From positions 15,115,001 to 15,152,500 of the forward strand of contig NC_092580.1 of NCBI RefSeq assembly GCF_037975245.1: 37,500 nt of DNA, in the 5' to 3' direction. Numbering within the stretch: the first letter of the stretch is position 1; each line of letters begins with the position of its first letter. The notes below the pieces were generated by a model, which was not told where the DNA came from, did no database searches, and worked only from the letters and a program-made list of their open reading frames with translations. This DNA comes from Apostichopus japonicus (lineage: Eukaryota; Echinodermata; Holothuroidea; Aspidochirotida; Stichopodidae). Both the position numbers and the translations under genes were made by a program. Below, piece after piece: positions 12,827 through 27,240 of this stretch.

Positions 12827-14799
12827 ACTTAAATATGTATGCCTGTACGTTAATCGTTATTTGTGATATTAACCACGTTAGTCATTGAATCATTCTGATA
12901 TAAACGTTTACCTTTCACATATTAATAATCAATGGTTTTGCGTTTAGACCAGCAGAATATAATATTTAACGAGGCATTTGTCCTACTAATTATAAGTCCT
13001 CGTATTTAAAATGAATTAGGAATATATTCCGGTATAGATCCATTAGTGGGAGGGTGGGGAAGAGGGGGAAGGGGTGGGGCTTCTTAGCAATGTACACTAA
13101 GCAATGAATGGACAGCTATCTTACCACGAAAACTACATGTAATGTTCATTGTTTCTTAAGTATATTATGAAAATGACAATATACTATTTCTCATCGATCC
13201 CATGTTTGCCCGAATACTTTTCAATGTTTTCCAGCTCTCATCTCCATATTTTTACCGTTCCCGAATTGATCACGGACCCCTTTATTATCTGTTCGTGTTT
13301 CCATAAGTATACTTTGAAACGAGAATACATTTATCTACTTTAAGCCCCTTCCCTGGGGTTCCTTATGAAGACCCCGTGCCCCATATTTACCCCACCCCAG
13401 GGTGTAAATCCCATTGACCCATGCACCCTCTCTTCAGGCCTGCCTGTTCAGTATTACAGTCAAATAGTTGAGCAGTCCGTTCTTCTACATCTCGAGAAAG
13501 TGACAAAGACAAAGTGGCCTCACTTCTCTCTAGTTTTACATATTGGAATATTTGACGAGAGAGCCTGTCCTACAAAGAAATCTCTTGGTATCGCACGGAG
13601 TGTTTCAAGTGAAAGTTCAAATTAAGAACAATATACGACAATTAACAGTTTCTCTGCCATTTATGTTTTTTAAATCTACACCCTCTTAATTAAAAGCAAT
13701 AAAATCTCAGAATCATGGAAGCATAGATAACGATATATCTGTCTCGATCCAGAAGGATTCGGACTTATCCTTATTATTCTCCGAAAATGAAATTGTATAT
13801 AAACTTAACCATTTGTATGAACTGCTAATTTGTGTCACCTAATGATGGACTTTTAGTTGGTTAAAATTGACATTATTATAGTAATTGAAAGAAGTTTATA
13901 ACTTTTCAATTACTTCGAAGGAAACATCATGATACCTTTATATGTATAGGAAGTGTAGGTCTAAGGTACATTACGTGTAGCTTTATATATGTCTAGGTAT
14001 AAGATAAGCGGGTTCATGTCGAGACCCAGGACGGGTCCCGGGGACAATAGTGTCACGAGGCCCTTATTGTACTCCTTAGTTTTTCTAAAGTATATCAATG
14101 AAAATAAGCTTAGGCTACATTCATATACCGTATTTTCCTGGACCCTTTCCATTTGATCTTAACCGACTCCCTCGTTGACCCCATGCCGGAGGGAGTGTAC
14201 ACCCCCATCACCCTCTCTAATTCAAGCCTGAACATAGCCGCACCTCAAAGGTATTAATTGACGTGGTTATATAGGTAGGCCTATGATATTTCATAGGCTC
14301 TATATGGGTATAAGGGAGGTGACTATATAAAGATCTCCAAGGGGCTTACATTAAAGAAATATTACCTATAAATGAACCAAGTAGAAATCCGACAAAATGA
14401 AGCGAAAAAGTGTGATTAGGAATTGCAATTGGGCGCACAGTAATAGTTTTATACTATACAGGAATGATATTCTTGATGGGAACTGTTATGCTTTCATAAT
14501 CATCTTTAACGACTGTTAAAAGAAAAGAAAACATCTCGTCTCTAAAGAAATATCCTCCCTTTCCGTTTCTCCGAGTGTATATGCCTAACCACATCCTTCT
14601 AGCAGGCAGATGTTACACCTCCCTGCTGCATATAGTTTCGTGTCATGCAGCGACTAAATTACGGGTATATAACAAATGTCATCTTGTATAGACTAGGATC
14701 AGGATCATATATAGCCTATGTATATCTAGATATATATAATATAACGAAAATCCACCTTTACTCCAAAATAAAATATTATTAGAGAAAACCAGAGAAATA
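12827..14799. other. Intergenic, nothing recognised
   Basis: G-rich patch at about 13047-13080. A weakly similar pair around CACCCTCTCT...TTCA.GCCTG occurs at about 13420 and 14207. The 86-codon frame at 13365 has no recognisable domain. Confidence 0.45.
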
Positions 14800-14880
14800 A
14801 GATATGACTCATAATTGACATATATATATATATATATAATTATTATTATTTTTTTTTTGTGTATAGAGAGAGTCATATCT
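14800..14880. repeat. Small inverted repeat around TA/ATT microsatellite
   Basis: AGATATGACTC at 14800-14810 is perfectly inverted as GAGTCATATCT at 14870-14880. Between them are (TA)n, (ATT)n and a T-run. Confidence 0.6.
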
Positions 14881-16976
14881 ATGTATGTGAGTCATCCTGT
14901 ATACGCATGCATGCTTCCAGACTCTTTTCGCTCAACATTCCTTCTCATTTCAACCTCAAAATACATGTCCAATTTCATAGATAATTTCAATTTAATCAAT
15001 AACATGATTGCTCGAATGAAAGGGTAAAAGCTTCGTATTGATACACGGTATAGCCTCATCTCAAATACATACGGCAAAATTAACAATAATTCCCCGGCCG
15101 TCCTCATGATGTCTCTTTCCATAATTATTCAGGATACATTTATAAACTATAGCTTCTGCTCTCCAGTGTAAAACATGACACAGGTAGGCCTATATACATC
15201 ATAGAGGGAAGGCCTATGTACGATTTAATTATACCCCGGACTGTCCAATATATATATCCTAAACGTAAACTAATACCGTTACGTGGGGAAATGAGTGACA
15301 CTTGCCTTTTTACAATTCAACACCGAGCTCTTGATTGGTTATATGTTGTTACAGCTAAACACACGAAGAAGGGGCCGATCAAACATTATAATTATAACAC
15401 TTGATACGACCTCATTTCTCGCCCCTTATCGTCCGTGCCATTTCCTTTAGTCTTATTTTGTATTTTAATTGTCTCATAGCGTACATATATGTAGGTCTGA
15501 CATTTAATACAATGAAACAGCACATGGACTAATTCTTGTAACTTTTAAGATGGACGTGCTGCTTTTGTCGAGCAATCTTCCCTAAATGTCACATTGTAGT
15601 GTTTATCGAATATTCAGAATTACTTAAAATATATTACAACTATAGAAGCAGCGTGTACGTATTCTATATAGGGCTGCACGTTTTAACATAGCGTTGTATA
15701 TACAGTGGAAGATGTAACACAAAGTAGGTTAATGTGTGTAGTAATGAAATCACAACAGGAAACATATTCAAATCTTTACACAAACCAACCAACATCATGA
15801 CATAAGCAAAAATATACAACACCGTCAAATCGAACAACAATATACTCAAGCAGTATTTCACATTTTTTTTTAAATACCAAAACAGCTGTGTTTTCCTTCA
15901 AGTAAGGTTTTTTTAAATGCTGATAAAGAGATCAAGCTTTTTTCCATGCGAAGAGTTCATGCTTTTACAAAAATCGTCAAACGCGTAGATTATAGGTAAA
16001 CAACCTCTAACAAGTGTGTTTTTCATTTACCCTTGCCAAAACCTTTCAATCGTGAATAACTAATGCTTACCCTCGGCTGCGACAAAAAAAATGATGTACG
16101 TCCGGTAAGTTTTTACTAACATTATAACCAAAATTCATTAATGCTTCGACACGATTATTGGTTTCTTAAAATGTTATACCACATTGGCTCGTCAATTAGC
16201 TTCGAAAATTCTACCCTCCTGCACTTTAATTGTTTTATTTATCTTTCTCTTGTTATAGTTCAAGTCTGATTCAGGGTCTATTTGTATGTTGTAGACATGA
16301 TCAGCCTTAAAACAAATGGAATTATTGCAAGTTATTGCCAGTTTTGTTAATGTTTAACCATATTGCCTAAAGTCACTTCAAACTTAGAGCAAGATTGTCT
16401 AATGGCTGGTCTGAGCCAACATGTTTCTATGTTAAATTTTCTCCTTCTTAAATTGACCAAAAGTAACTTGAAATTTATTTTCCGTTTTTTTTTACTTACC
16501 TTAGGAAGTTGAATATAAGGGATCCCATGCATAAATATACGTCGGTACCTCGGGCAGTTTCTTTTACCCATATTTTAAAAACACATTAATAAGCAAGTTA
16601 GAACACGCATTACTGTGAATATCTTAAATTATCACAGTCGTTTTTCTTTTCTGTTCTACGGGAATCGAAAATTGAACAAATGAGTTAATAAAAGATCGGA
16701 TCATGATTCGTGGATTATCACCAAAACCTCCTCACTACCTCTTTGTTGAACTCATTATCCCTGTTGGAAATCTCGTTAACGATTGGCCCGTAGACCCCAC
16801 GTGACATCATAATAGTTACCCTGCATTTACCTTGCAGACCACACGCATCTCTCTCCCACATTAAAACTAAAAAATATAAAAACAGTAGCGTCGCTGTAGT
16901 AATTAAAAATCCCCATCGGTTGTTTTCATGTAGCAGCCTGCCAAAAGTATACTGTAACCGCTTATGTTATAGTGTT
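14881..16976. other. Intergenic, nothing recognised
   Basis: No gene, RNA or repeat family recognised. Short frames only. Confidence 0.5.
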
Positions 16977-16984
16977 TCGATGTT

Positions 16985-17357
16985 CAGTGGCGTAGGAAGG
17001 TACTTTTGAGTGGGGGGGGGGGCTGAAGACTGATGGTCGGCCTGGGGGAGGGGTCTAAGGGGAGGGGGTGTCCCCCTCCCCTTTGGAATTTTTTGCATTT
17101 CCAGGTGGCCTCAGATGCAATTTGGTGCAATATAGCACACTTCAACACCCACTCCATTTTGTAAACTTAATTTTGTATTTTCAGCTGGCCTTAGATGCAA
17201 TTTGGTGCTCCAAATGAGATTTTTTTCTCATTTGGAAATGAAAAAGGGGTTTTCTGACTTGCGGAGCGGGGGGGGGGCGGAATGATACTTCCGCCCCTCC
17301 ACATTTTTCACTGGGGGGGGCTGGCGCCCCCCAGCCCCCCCGGTTCCTACGCCCTTG
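16985..17357. mobile_element. hAT-like MITE, 373 bp, perfect 8-bp TSD
   Basis: The ends CAGTGGCGTAGGAA and TTCCTACGCCCTTG are inverted with one internal mismatch near the tip. TCGATGTT flanks both sides exactly (16977-16984 and 17358-17365). The interior has a G-run near each end and a core with GGTGGCCTCAGATGCAATTT, shared almost verbatim with the copy at 35315-35652. No transposase. Confidence 0.92.
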
Positions 17358-17639
17358 TCGATGTTGGTCCTGTGTATAGCTTTATAGACACAGTGGTTTT
17401 ACTTTATCTTGAGTTAGATCCGTTTAGTCAAATTATAAGTGGCCTCATAGTCAGGTCAGGTCGCGCGGAAAATCATGTCCACATTATAAAGCCTTCATCT
17501 TAAGAACACACATAATTATTTCTCATATATTTCCCCGGTCCGCCTAATTGAGCCCCGTGCCAATGCTGTAGCCCGCCTGACCTCACTCTGTCGTCGCCGG
17601 CCCGCCAATTGTTATATAAATAATTAGATTGGGCCTTCA

Positions 17640-17759
17640 GAAGAAGCATTTTGCTGAAAAGTATATTCTTTAACAAGTTTTTCTTTGTCTGTTTGATGAT
17701 AACGGGGGGGGGGGGGGGGGGGGATGTCATTCCAGACTGCCCTTGATCCGCCGCGCCTG
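17640..17759. mobile_element. Possible hAT-like right end with long G-run
   Basis: A run of about 20 G residues at 17704-17723 is followed by CTTGATCCGCCGCGCCTG, a hAT-type terminus by analogy with other elements here. A weak left candidate (CAGGTCGCGCGG at 17457) has no matching target duplication. The left limit is arbitrary. Confidence 0.3.
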
Positions 17760-18460
17760 CATACTTATCTTTGACAGTGCCTGTCTATGTTTTATCCCTC
17801 GTTGTAAGTGTCCCTCCAATTTATTTAGCTTCGGGTTCCCTTATGTTTATCGATATATGTTTCCTTGTGTTTTTTCTCTTTCTCAATTTAATTTTCTTTT
17901 TCTTGTTAGCTTCACATGTTCCTCAACCTCATACAAAATATCTCTGCTTACCGATATCTGAGATGTCGAGAGGTAATTACCAAGAGGTACCAACGTCGCT
18001 CATCACCACGATGAAAGAGAGATTATTATTTTTGTCCCCCCAACGTTGGTCCAAGAGTTCATAACTTCAACGGGCAAAACTTTACACACAGAGAAAAGAG
18101 AGGGATGAAACTGTGCCCCAAGCCATGATATATAACGTTTTCATGCTGAGATAGACAAACACACACTAAGAAAATAAGGAATTGTCTACAATCGATTTAA
18201 ATCGACTTTATGTTAATATAACTATGCAAACATCGACAGAGTAATCCTTTGCGTATAATCTAAGGGGACATTGGTAAAAATGGTATGACCCTTCTGTGTA
18301 CAATTATAACAATTGAGTCACACACACGCATTATGTGTTTTAACATTCAAACTGAGTACCCAAGTGTGTTTTCCATTGTTTGAATCCGCGTAACACACCA
18401 AACAAATTGAATTCTTCTGAGGACTTTGTGATTCTTTTCATTATGATATCAATCTGAATG
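17760..18460. other. Intergenic, nothing recognised
   Basis: Two overlapping frames at 17743-18064 are hydrophobic and T-rich but resemble no known protein. Confidence 0.5.
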
Positions 18461-18465
18461 CAAAA

Positions 18466-18552
18466 CAAGTGCACACACGCACAAGCACACACACACGCAC
18501 ACGTACACGCACGCATAAGCACGCGCGCGCACGCACACAGACGTACGTACAC
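18466..18552. repeat. CA/CG-rich alternating purine-pyrimidine tract
   Basis: Degenerate (CA)n with CACGCGCGCGCACGCACAC and ACGTACGTACAC segments. Almost strict purine-pyrimidine alternation makes it a candidate Z-DNA-forming sequence. Confidence 0.8.
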
Positions 18553-18996
18553 AAACCATGTTGCCCATGTACCGTATACCTCATTCTTGACTATACCAAC
18601 CACAGACTTAAAATGTACATTTTGCTATGAATTTTCAAAAATCTGGAGATTTCTCTACGGTTACATAAGAGATAAGATGCCTGGAAACATAATGTAACGC
18701 ACAATCAACAGAAAGGAATTTACAGCTCTACTTAAGTGTATTACAACAATCTAAGAATGTTCAAGCTGTGTTGGCTTTTCCATCGGGGAGTGAAATTTAC
18801 GGAAACGTCTTTCCAAGGGTTTCCGTACTTCAATTACTGCCGAACAAAATTTTAAGCCAAGTAGACATTTTTTCACCCCAATCTGAAAGGGGACTTATCT
18901 TTCAGGATTTCACTAAGAAATCATCGCTTTGATGAGACTCACTTAAACAGTAAATTCTCAAGATTTGGAAATTAAGAGTAAATGACGGTATCATAT

Positions 18997-19236
18997 TAGG
19001 CGCCGATCCAAGAGGGGCGGAAGGGGGAGGGCAGTCTGTGTACATCCCCTTTACATCCCCATATAAAAATGATTAAAAATAATTATTAATACAAATTATC
19101 CTTATAGACCTATAATTAAATGATTAATTGATAGCCTAACTATGCTTCAAATGACTCCCCAAGACCCCCTATGTAAGTATTGGCTTCAACGACCACAAGG
19201 CCACGCCCACGTTTTTAAATCCCTGATCCGCTCCTG
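18997..19236. mobile_element. Probable diverged hAT-like MITE, about 240 bp
   Basis: The left end TAGGCGCCGATCC is an imperfect inverse of the right end CTGATCCGCTCCTG. GA-rich and G-rich sequence follows the left end. The flanking octamers do not match convincingly, so this is an old or misbounded copy. The right terminus is shared with the element at 34921. Confidence 0.5.
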
Positions 19237-20394
<1,158 letters not shown>

Positions 20395-20420
20395 TGGATA
20401 TTCTTAACTTTCCAACACAC

Positions 20421-21795
<1,375 letters not shown>

Positions 21796-21798
21796 CAG

Positions 21799-21880
21799 AT
21801 ATATATATATTTATATATATATTTATATATATATATATATAAGATATATATAAGATATATATATATATATATATATATCA
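21799..21880. repeat. TA-rich composite microsatellite
   Basis: (TA)n interspersed with TTTATATA and AAGATATA units. Confidence 0.9.
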
Positions 21881-23139
21881 TTCACTCATCGATTATATGT
21901 CCACTTGAAATATGATAGCCTATGTTACTTTAAATAGAGTTGAATCCGTATAGAGTTTTTGAATGATCTAAATTGAGATTGATTTCATGAAGAAATTCAT
22001 GAAACTTAACAGAGCGTTTGATGATGATTGGATTAGTGTGCTGTAAATGTATCCACTATACTGTCTCATATAGAGGAATTAAAATAAATCAGTGCACCCT
22101 GTCAGGAACCAATGAGAATAAACTTTCAATAGCAGATCGGTGAAACATTGTAGCTGTAATATACCGATACTTAGCGATAACTTCTATGTAGCTTGTGTTT
22201 TCCTTTGTTTAGATTTGTCAAGAAGGGGTGAGGTGAAGGTATGGGGATATGCTCGGGGATAATTTTGCGAAATATGGGAGAAACATTTGAGTACTAATTT
22301 CCATACTTAGGGAAATGAAGACTTCAAAATGGGGACTCGGTGTAGAAAAATAATTGCATTGCGTATATGACAAGCAAAAATTGATTAATAGAGAATATAA
22401 GTTGGAAGTCAGAACGTTTTAAGTTAAAAGGGAATGACATTTTGGAGTATTCTTGTCTGAAGGAGGGTAGAACCGGAACCCGAATTAGTTAAATACGGTA
22501 TATGTTAGTATTTTAAAACCATCAACAGTTTAACAATATTCCGAATGAAATGTTTCTTTAAGAAAATCTGTAAATTCCTGAAGGTTTTCGTGAATTTGAA
22601 AATGTTATGGACAAGATCAGAGGGAGAATAATTTCACTTAAATCAATATCCATATGGCCCTGTGCGTGCGCGCGCGTGTGTGTATAGGAGTAAGGTGTGT
22701 TTACTGCGAATTATATTTAGAAGTCAAATCTTACCTTCGGCTTTACTTTGGAATCTAAATAAACCTAGCAAAACTCTATTTATAAACATTATGACGTGTA
22801 AAGATAACAAGCATTTCATAACCGTTTGCTTTCGCGATATTACATTATACAACCCACTTACGAGAATTTTATTTTTGACTAACCGAAGACCTTAATTGGC
22901 AATACATTAGTTGTCTCAAAGGAGCCATATTTCAAGTAAAGAGCGCGATATGTAAATAAAATTATCAACGTGCAGTCTGTTCACCCCCAACCACGGCATT
23001 TATTTTTTATTTATTTCCACATTTGAAATTTGTGTGAAAATTCCCCACTAGTGATTTGAAACTTCCCTATACTAAAATACGAAAACGTTTATTTTTCAAA
23101 GACATCAATCGTCAAAAAATTTTCTGACGCTAACCGTAT
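21881..23139. other. Intergenic, nothing recognised
   Basis: A short GTGCGTGCGCGCGCGTGTGT patch at about 22661-22684. No supported gene. Confidence 0.5.
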
Positions 23140-23143
23140 TATG

Positions 23144-23184
<41 letters not shown>
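23140..23184. repeat. (ATT)n microsatellite
   Basis: About 14 ATT units. No SINE body is visible on either side. Confidence 0.9.
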
Positions 23185-23185
<1 letters not shown>

Positions 23186-23775
23186 AATACCCTGTCACTG
23201 ATCAGTATTTAAACTGAATACACTAGTGACCCTCTGAAGCCACCGTAGAAAATGGCCGCTGACGATGCACGCAGTTTTACAGAATTCATGCATTCTATGC
23301 ACACTGCACATCAGGATTTTCAACCTTATGTTCAAGAAAGGGGTTGGAGAGGGGAGGGGTGCATAGTCCGTTTCTCTACCATGCAGAAGACAAGTGAACA
23401 TTCCTTAAAAATATCCTGGATGGCAGCTTCAGCGTATCAATTGGCTTATCACGGTTTTGTCGAATTCGCCACGAGTGACAAATACGTTCATTATTAATTC
23501 ATACCTCGATTAGTCACCAATTTTTTTTGGTAACAATCAATTATCTTTGTCCTTGTTAAGCGTAAACTGGCAGAATATTTAGTGGTGAGACATTCATTAA
23601 TTATTACCTCTATAGTCTTTAAACTTTTAAACAATAAACACATTTAGGCCCTACTATATTATCAATATAAAATTTGGTTAGCTCTCTATTAAAGAACGTT
23701 TACATGAAATTGCATAGAAAAATAAAACAGTACAAGTTAATTGAAAATGCTTTTCAAAATTATAAAATGATTATG

Positions 23776-23834
<59 letters not shown>

Positions 23835-24337
23835 GGTAAAGTACTTAATGTTGTAAGTTTATCTTGTCGTCTGTTATTATTTGACAAGAAACTGCCATTG
23901 GCGACCTTGCTTATAGAGTTTCTCCTTCGTACTAAACTGTATATCAAGAAAAGATTTAATCTTTTAAAGTAAAACCGTAAAAGTAAACGGGTATCTCCTC
24001 GGGATGAATATTATTCAAATAAAATCCCTAGCACTTGACAACCTTTGCATGTGCGTTTTTTTTGCCGGAAATAATACAGATTTAAAGTGAATGTGTTAAA
24101 AAAAAACAGAACATGAAATTCAGACAATGCATTATTGTGCCTTTGTGTCAACTGATGAGAACACTGAAAATATCCTTTATATCTAATTTTGCATTTTGCA
24201 TCGAAGTTGATGTGCAGCAATCTGCTGGTATCGTTCATATTGAAACATTAAAGAAACTGAATTTAGTATCCAGGAGGGGAGGGATAGGTACACCCCCCCC
24301 CTTTTTAACCCCAAACAAAACATTAATTAAAGTATAG
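23186..24337. other. Intergenic, with a (TA)n tract
   Basis: Contains (TA)n at 23779-23832. An 81-codon frame at 23252-23497 has a favourable start context (A at -3, G at +4), but I recognise no domain in it and do not call it a gene. Confidence 0.5.
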
Positions 24338-24372
24338 GCCCTATTTAGTAGCACATATAGTCTAAATAGGGC
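24338..24372. repeat. Perfect 11-bp hairpin
   Basis: GCCCTATTTAG at 24338-24348 is inverted as CTAAATAGGGC at 24362-24372, with a 13-nt loop. It may be part of an unrecognised MITE. Confidence 0.6.
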
Positions 24373-24697
24373 TCAGAATGCACCACTTGACGCCTGGAAT
24401 TTTAACCTTTTGACCTTTCTGACGCCATACACCATTTACCACGTATAAGTCGCTATATAATTTATACACAATATTCTTCAAAAATTCTGTCATTGGATAA
24501 CATCACATTATGCTGTGGACTGAAACCGTCAATCTTTTTTGCCTGCTTGCAGGTTGATAATTGAATAACATCCTAATATAGAGCAGTCTACATTAAGCGA
24601 TCAAAAAACACTTAGCTAAATTATAGAAGTGTTCACTGTTTATGAAGGTTCTTGAAGGAGAACGCCTTTCTAGTAACATGTGTAGAACATTGTCACA

Positions 24698-24815
24698 CAT
24701 AAGTAACATTAAACTGTAAAAATAAAAAAAAATAAAAAATAATAGGGAGCAGATGAGACAGAAATCAATTATATATTATAGTATGTGGTGTACATAATAC
24801 ACACACACACATATA

Positions 24816-24867
<52 letters not shown>

Positions 24868-24973
24868 ATGTATGTATTATGTACACCACATACTATAATA
24901 TATAATTGATTTCTGTCTCATCTGCCCCCCTATTTTTTTATATATTTTTTTTTACAGTTTAATATTACTTAAT
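24698..24973. repeat. Foldback element with (TA)n centre, about 275 bp
   Basis: Arms of about 100 bp (24698-24801 and 24873-24973) are reverse complements over long perfect stretches such as AGATGAGACAGAAATCAATT (24751-24770), TGTGGTGTACATAATAC and AATATTAAACTGTAAA-like ends. They differ mainly in the length of A/T runs. The centre is (CA)n then (TA)n. No clear target duplication. Confidence 0.85.
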
Positions 24974-27023
24974 GCGAGGTTATTCAGGTTATATGTCAGA
25001 TCAGAGAGTAAACATAATGAGAGGACTACTCAGACCTATAGAGACATGTAACGATTGGCTGTTATTGGTAGCTCGTCACTCTGTTTACTGAAAGATGACC
25101 ATGGTATTAATTCAAATATTTAGTTATACGGAATTATGCTTACACTCGACGCAGTTGTGGTCCCCAAGGAGTGAGCAAGGTGCTAAAAAACAGCTAGAAG
25201 CTTTAAGATCAGAAGAGATGGACGCTGATCAATTTCCGGTTATGGGTTGTCAAAATAGGATGTTGTCATGAAAAACGTAGAAGATAGATAGATAGATAGA
25301 GGGGGGGGGGGTGGGGGATGCAGATCTATCTTCCGAAAGTCATATTTCAATTTTTTCAAACATCCATCACGAGCGGAAAGAATTAATAAACCAGAAGTTT
25401 ATCACAGGTACATATTTATATTATATATTGACTATAGCATCTAAACGGGAAGTGATTTAGAATCGGTTTGAATATTAATAGAAACTCGCGTTTTGGTTAG
25501 AATTGATCTTTTTTTCTCACTCGATTAATTGCAATTTTGGTCAGTTTTTGTTTGTATTTGAGTTATTATTTATAACGAACAGAGCATTATATCGTTTTGT
25601 ACTATCTTCATAACGTTATTTTTTTTTTAATTATTTCCAGTAGTAGCCGAGTTCGATTTGTTTTTCTATAAAATAAAAAAACAAGGTATTCTAGTTTATC
25701 ACGAAATTGCACAAAAATAAGAACGGAACCTATATTCCTGCATGTCGCCAAGTGTCATGAAATCACTTGCAATCGTGCTAAGGACTTATCTGTTGCACAA
25801 TTCTGTCAAATATATAACTTTATTTGTACATGCTTTGTTTCGTAAAATTGTTAAAATAACCATTGTAACTTGCCAGCGTTGTCATAAGAAAAGTGTATAC
25901 TTGAGACAATGTTATAGATACACTTTTGGGACAGTCCGCTGCTCTAAACAACGTGACCATAACTGGTCTATGTAGTCGGTATGTAATTATAATTAGATGC
26001 ATTGTTTTACAGAGATTCCCCTCCACGGTTCAAATATAAATGATGACTGACTATATACTCAAACAGCCACTTTTACAAATTAAACCTAATCAGTTTGATT
26101 CCAGGGTAGTACTTAATAACATAATACAGACAGTTTTCAGATATATATCGTAAATTGTAACATAAACGTAAATGTGATTATTATGTTTTTCATTTAATAA
26201 CAATTCGGAACATTTGCGGTAAATGAAACTTGGATTTCCCTTACTAAAAAAAATGGTAAGAAGTTCAAGTATAATGTGGCTTGATTTTAAAAAACAAATA
26301 TCGTTATAAATCCATGTGACGAAACTTTGTAGCCTTAAATGTGCGAAAATATACATATGTAATAACAATGTGCGTAACAAAAGTAAAAATGAGAAATAGA
26401 AGAAATTTTTGCCACATATAACCATAACCAGTTATGTTACATGATGGTTTAATCTCATAGGCGTTGCTTAACTGAAGAAGTTGATAAACGTCCATTTTAA
26501 ATTTCGTAAACTATGTAACACTTGAAATTCGTGCATAGGCTGTACGAAGCACACGGTTGTGGGTCATTTTTCATTCTTTTTCACTTTTTAGTGTTTTTGT
26601 TTTCCATCGAAACATGCATCAAAACAGCTCAATCGACCTGGATATCATGGGAAAATTTTTTAAATTTAAAAAATTGAAGATTTCTTTGTATTTCTTGTGC
26701 AAACTTTGCTAACTGTTGAATCCCGTACTTGTAGGAATAGACTTGAAAAGAGTCGTTTTGAATGATTAGTATTACATGGAATATTAACTTGCACTAAAAT
26801 GTATCTCATAGGAGGCTGACTATACGAACAGTTTAATATTCTATTGTTTCCACGATCCTTGTGAATTCTTAAAAAAAAGGTTGATAAAAACAGAGAATAA
26901 ATTCGAGTCGCCTCTTTAAGATTCATCTGATGGTGCTTCTAATCAGGTAAAAATGGCGGAAAACATTCCATTGTTATTTTCCAGGTGTATAACAAGAGGG
27001 GAAAAGCAACAATAGAGCTTTGT
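24974..27023. other. Intergenic, nothing recognised
   Basis: Contains a small GATA tract and G-run at 25280-25331 bracketed by a 10-bp inverted repeat (GAAGATAGAT). Otherwise no gene or repeat family recognised, only the region downstream of the receptor gene. Confidence 0.5.
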
Positions 27024-27029
27024 TTTATT
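27024..27029 (-). terminator. Candidate polyadenylation signal AATAAA
   Basis: A perfect AATAAA on the minus strand about 212 nt past the receptor stop codon. It is a reasonable 3' end for the transcript. No strong GT-rich downstream element is obvious, so the cleavage site is uncertain. Confidence 0.4.
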
Positions 27030-27170
27030 TTTTCTCAATTTTTAGAAGGGGAGGGGGGGGGGGGGTGAGTTCCGTGGCTGACATGTCATGGTGGATTCGG
27101 TCCGATCTTTGCTCAAGGTTTCGTCACTATATTACAGCAACAGACTACTCGCAGTCGTTTTCTCTGTGAT

Positions 27171-27175
<5 letters not shown>

Positions 27176-27206
<31 letters not shown>
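27176..27206. repeat. (TA)n microsatellite in the predicted receptor 3'UTR
   Basis: About 15 TA units lying 35-65 nt past the receptor stop codon, upstream of the candidate AATAAA. A G-run at about 27049-27066 on the plus strand would appear as a C-run in the same 3'UTR. Confidence 0.85.
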
Positions 27207-27208
<2 letters not shown>

Positions 27209-27240
27209 TTAACAAGTGCAATCCTTTTCTGGTAAAACTA

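Noticed and set aside
13420-14230. Pair of similar CACCCTCTCT...GCCTG segments
   Set aside because: The similarity covers only about 20 bp with gaps and could be chance.
23252-23497. 81-codon frame with good start context
   Set aside because: No recognisable domain, homologue or splice context; too short to support from sequence alone.
25280-25331. GATA/G-run hairpin
   Set aside because: Explained by a short microsatellite and its chance complement; kept only as a note in the intergenic entry.
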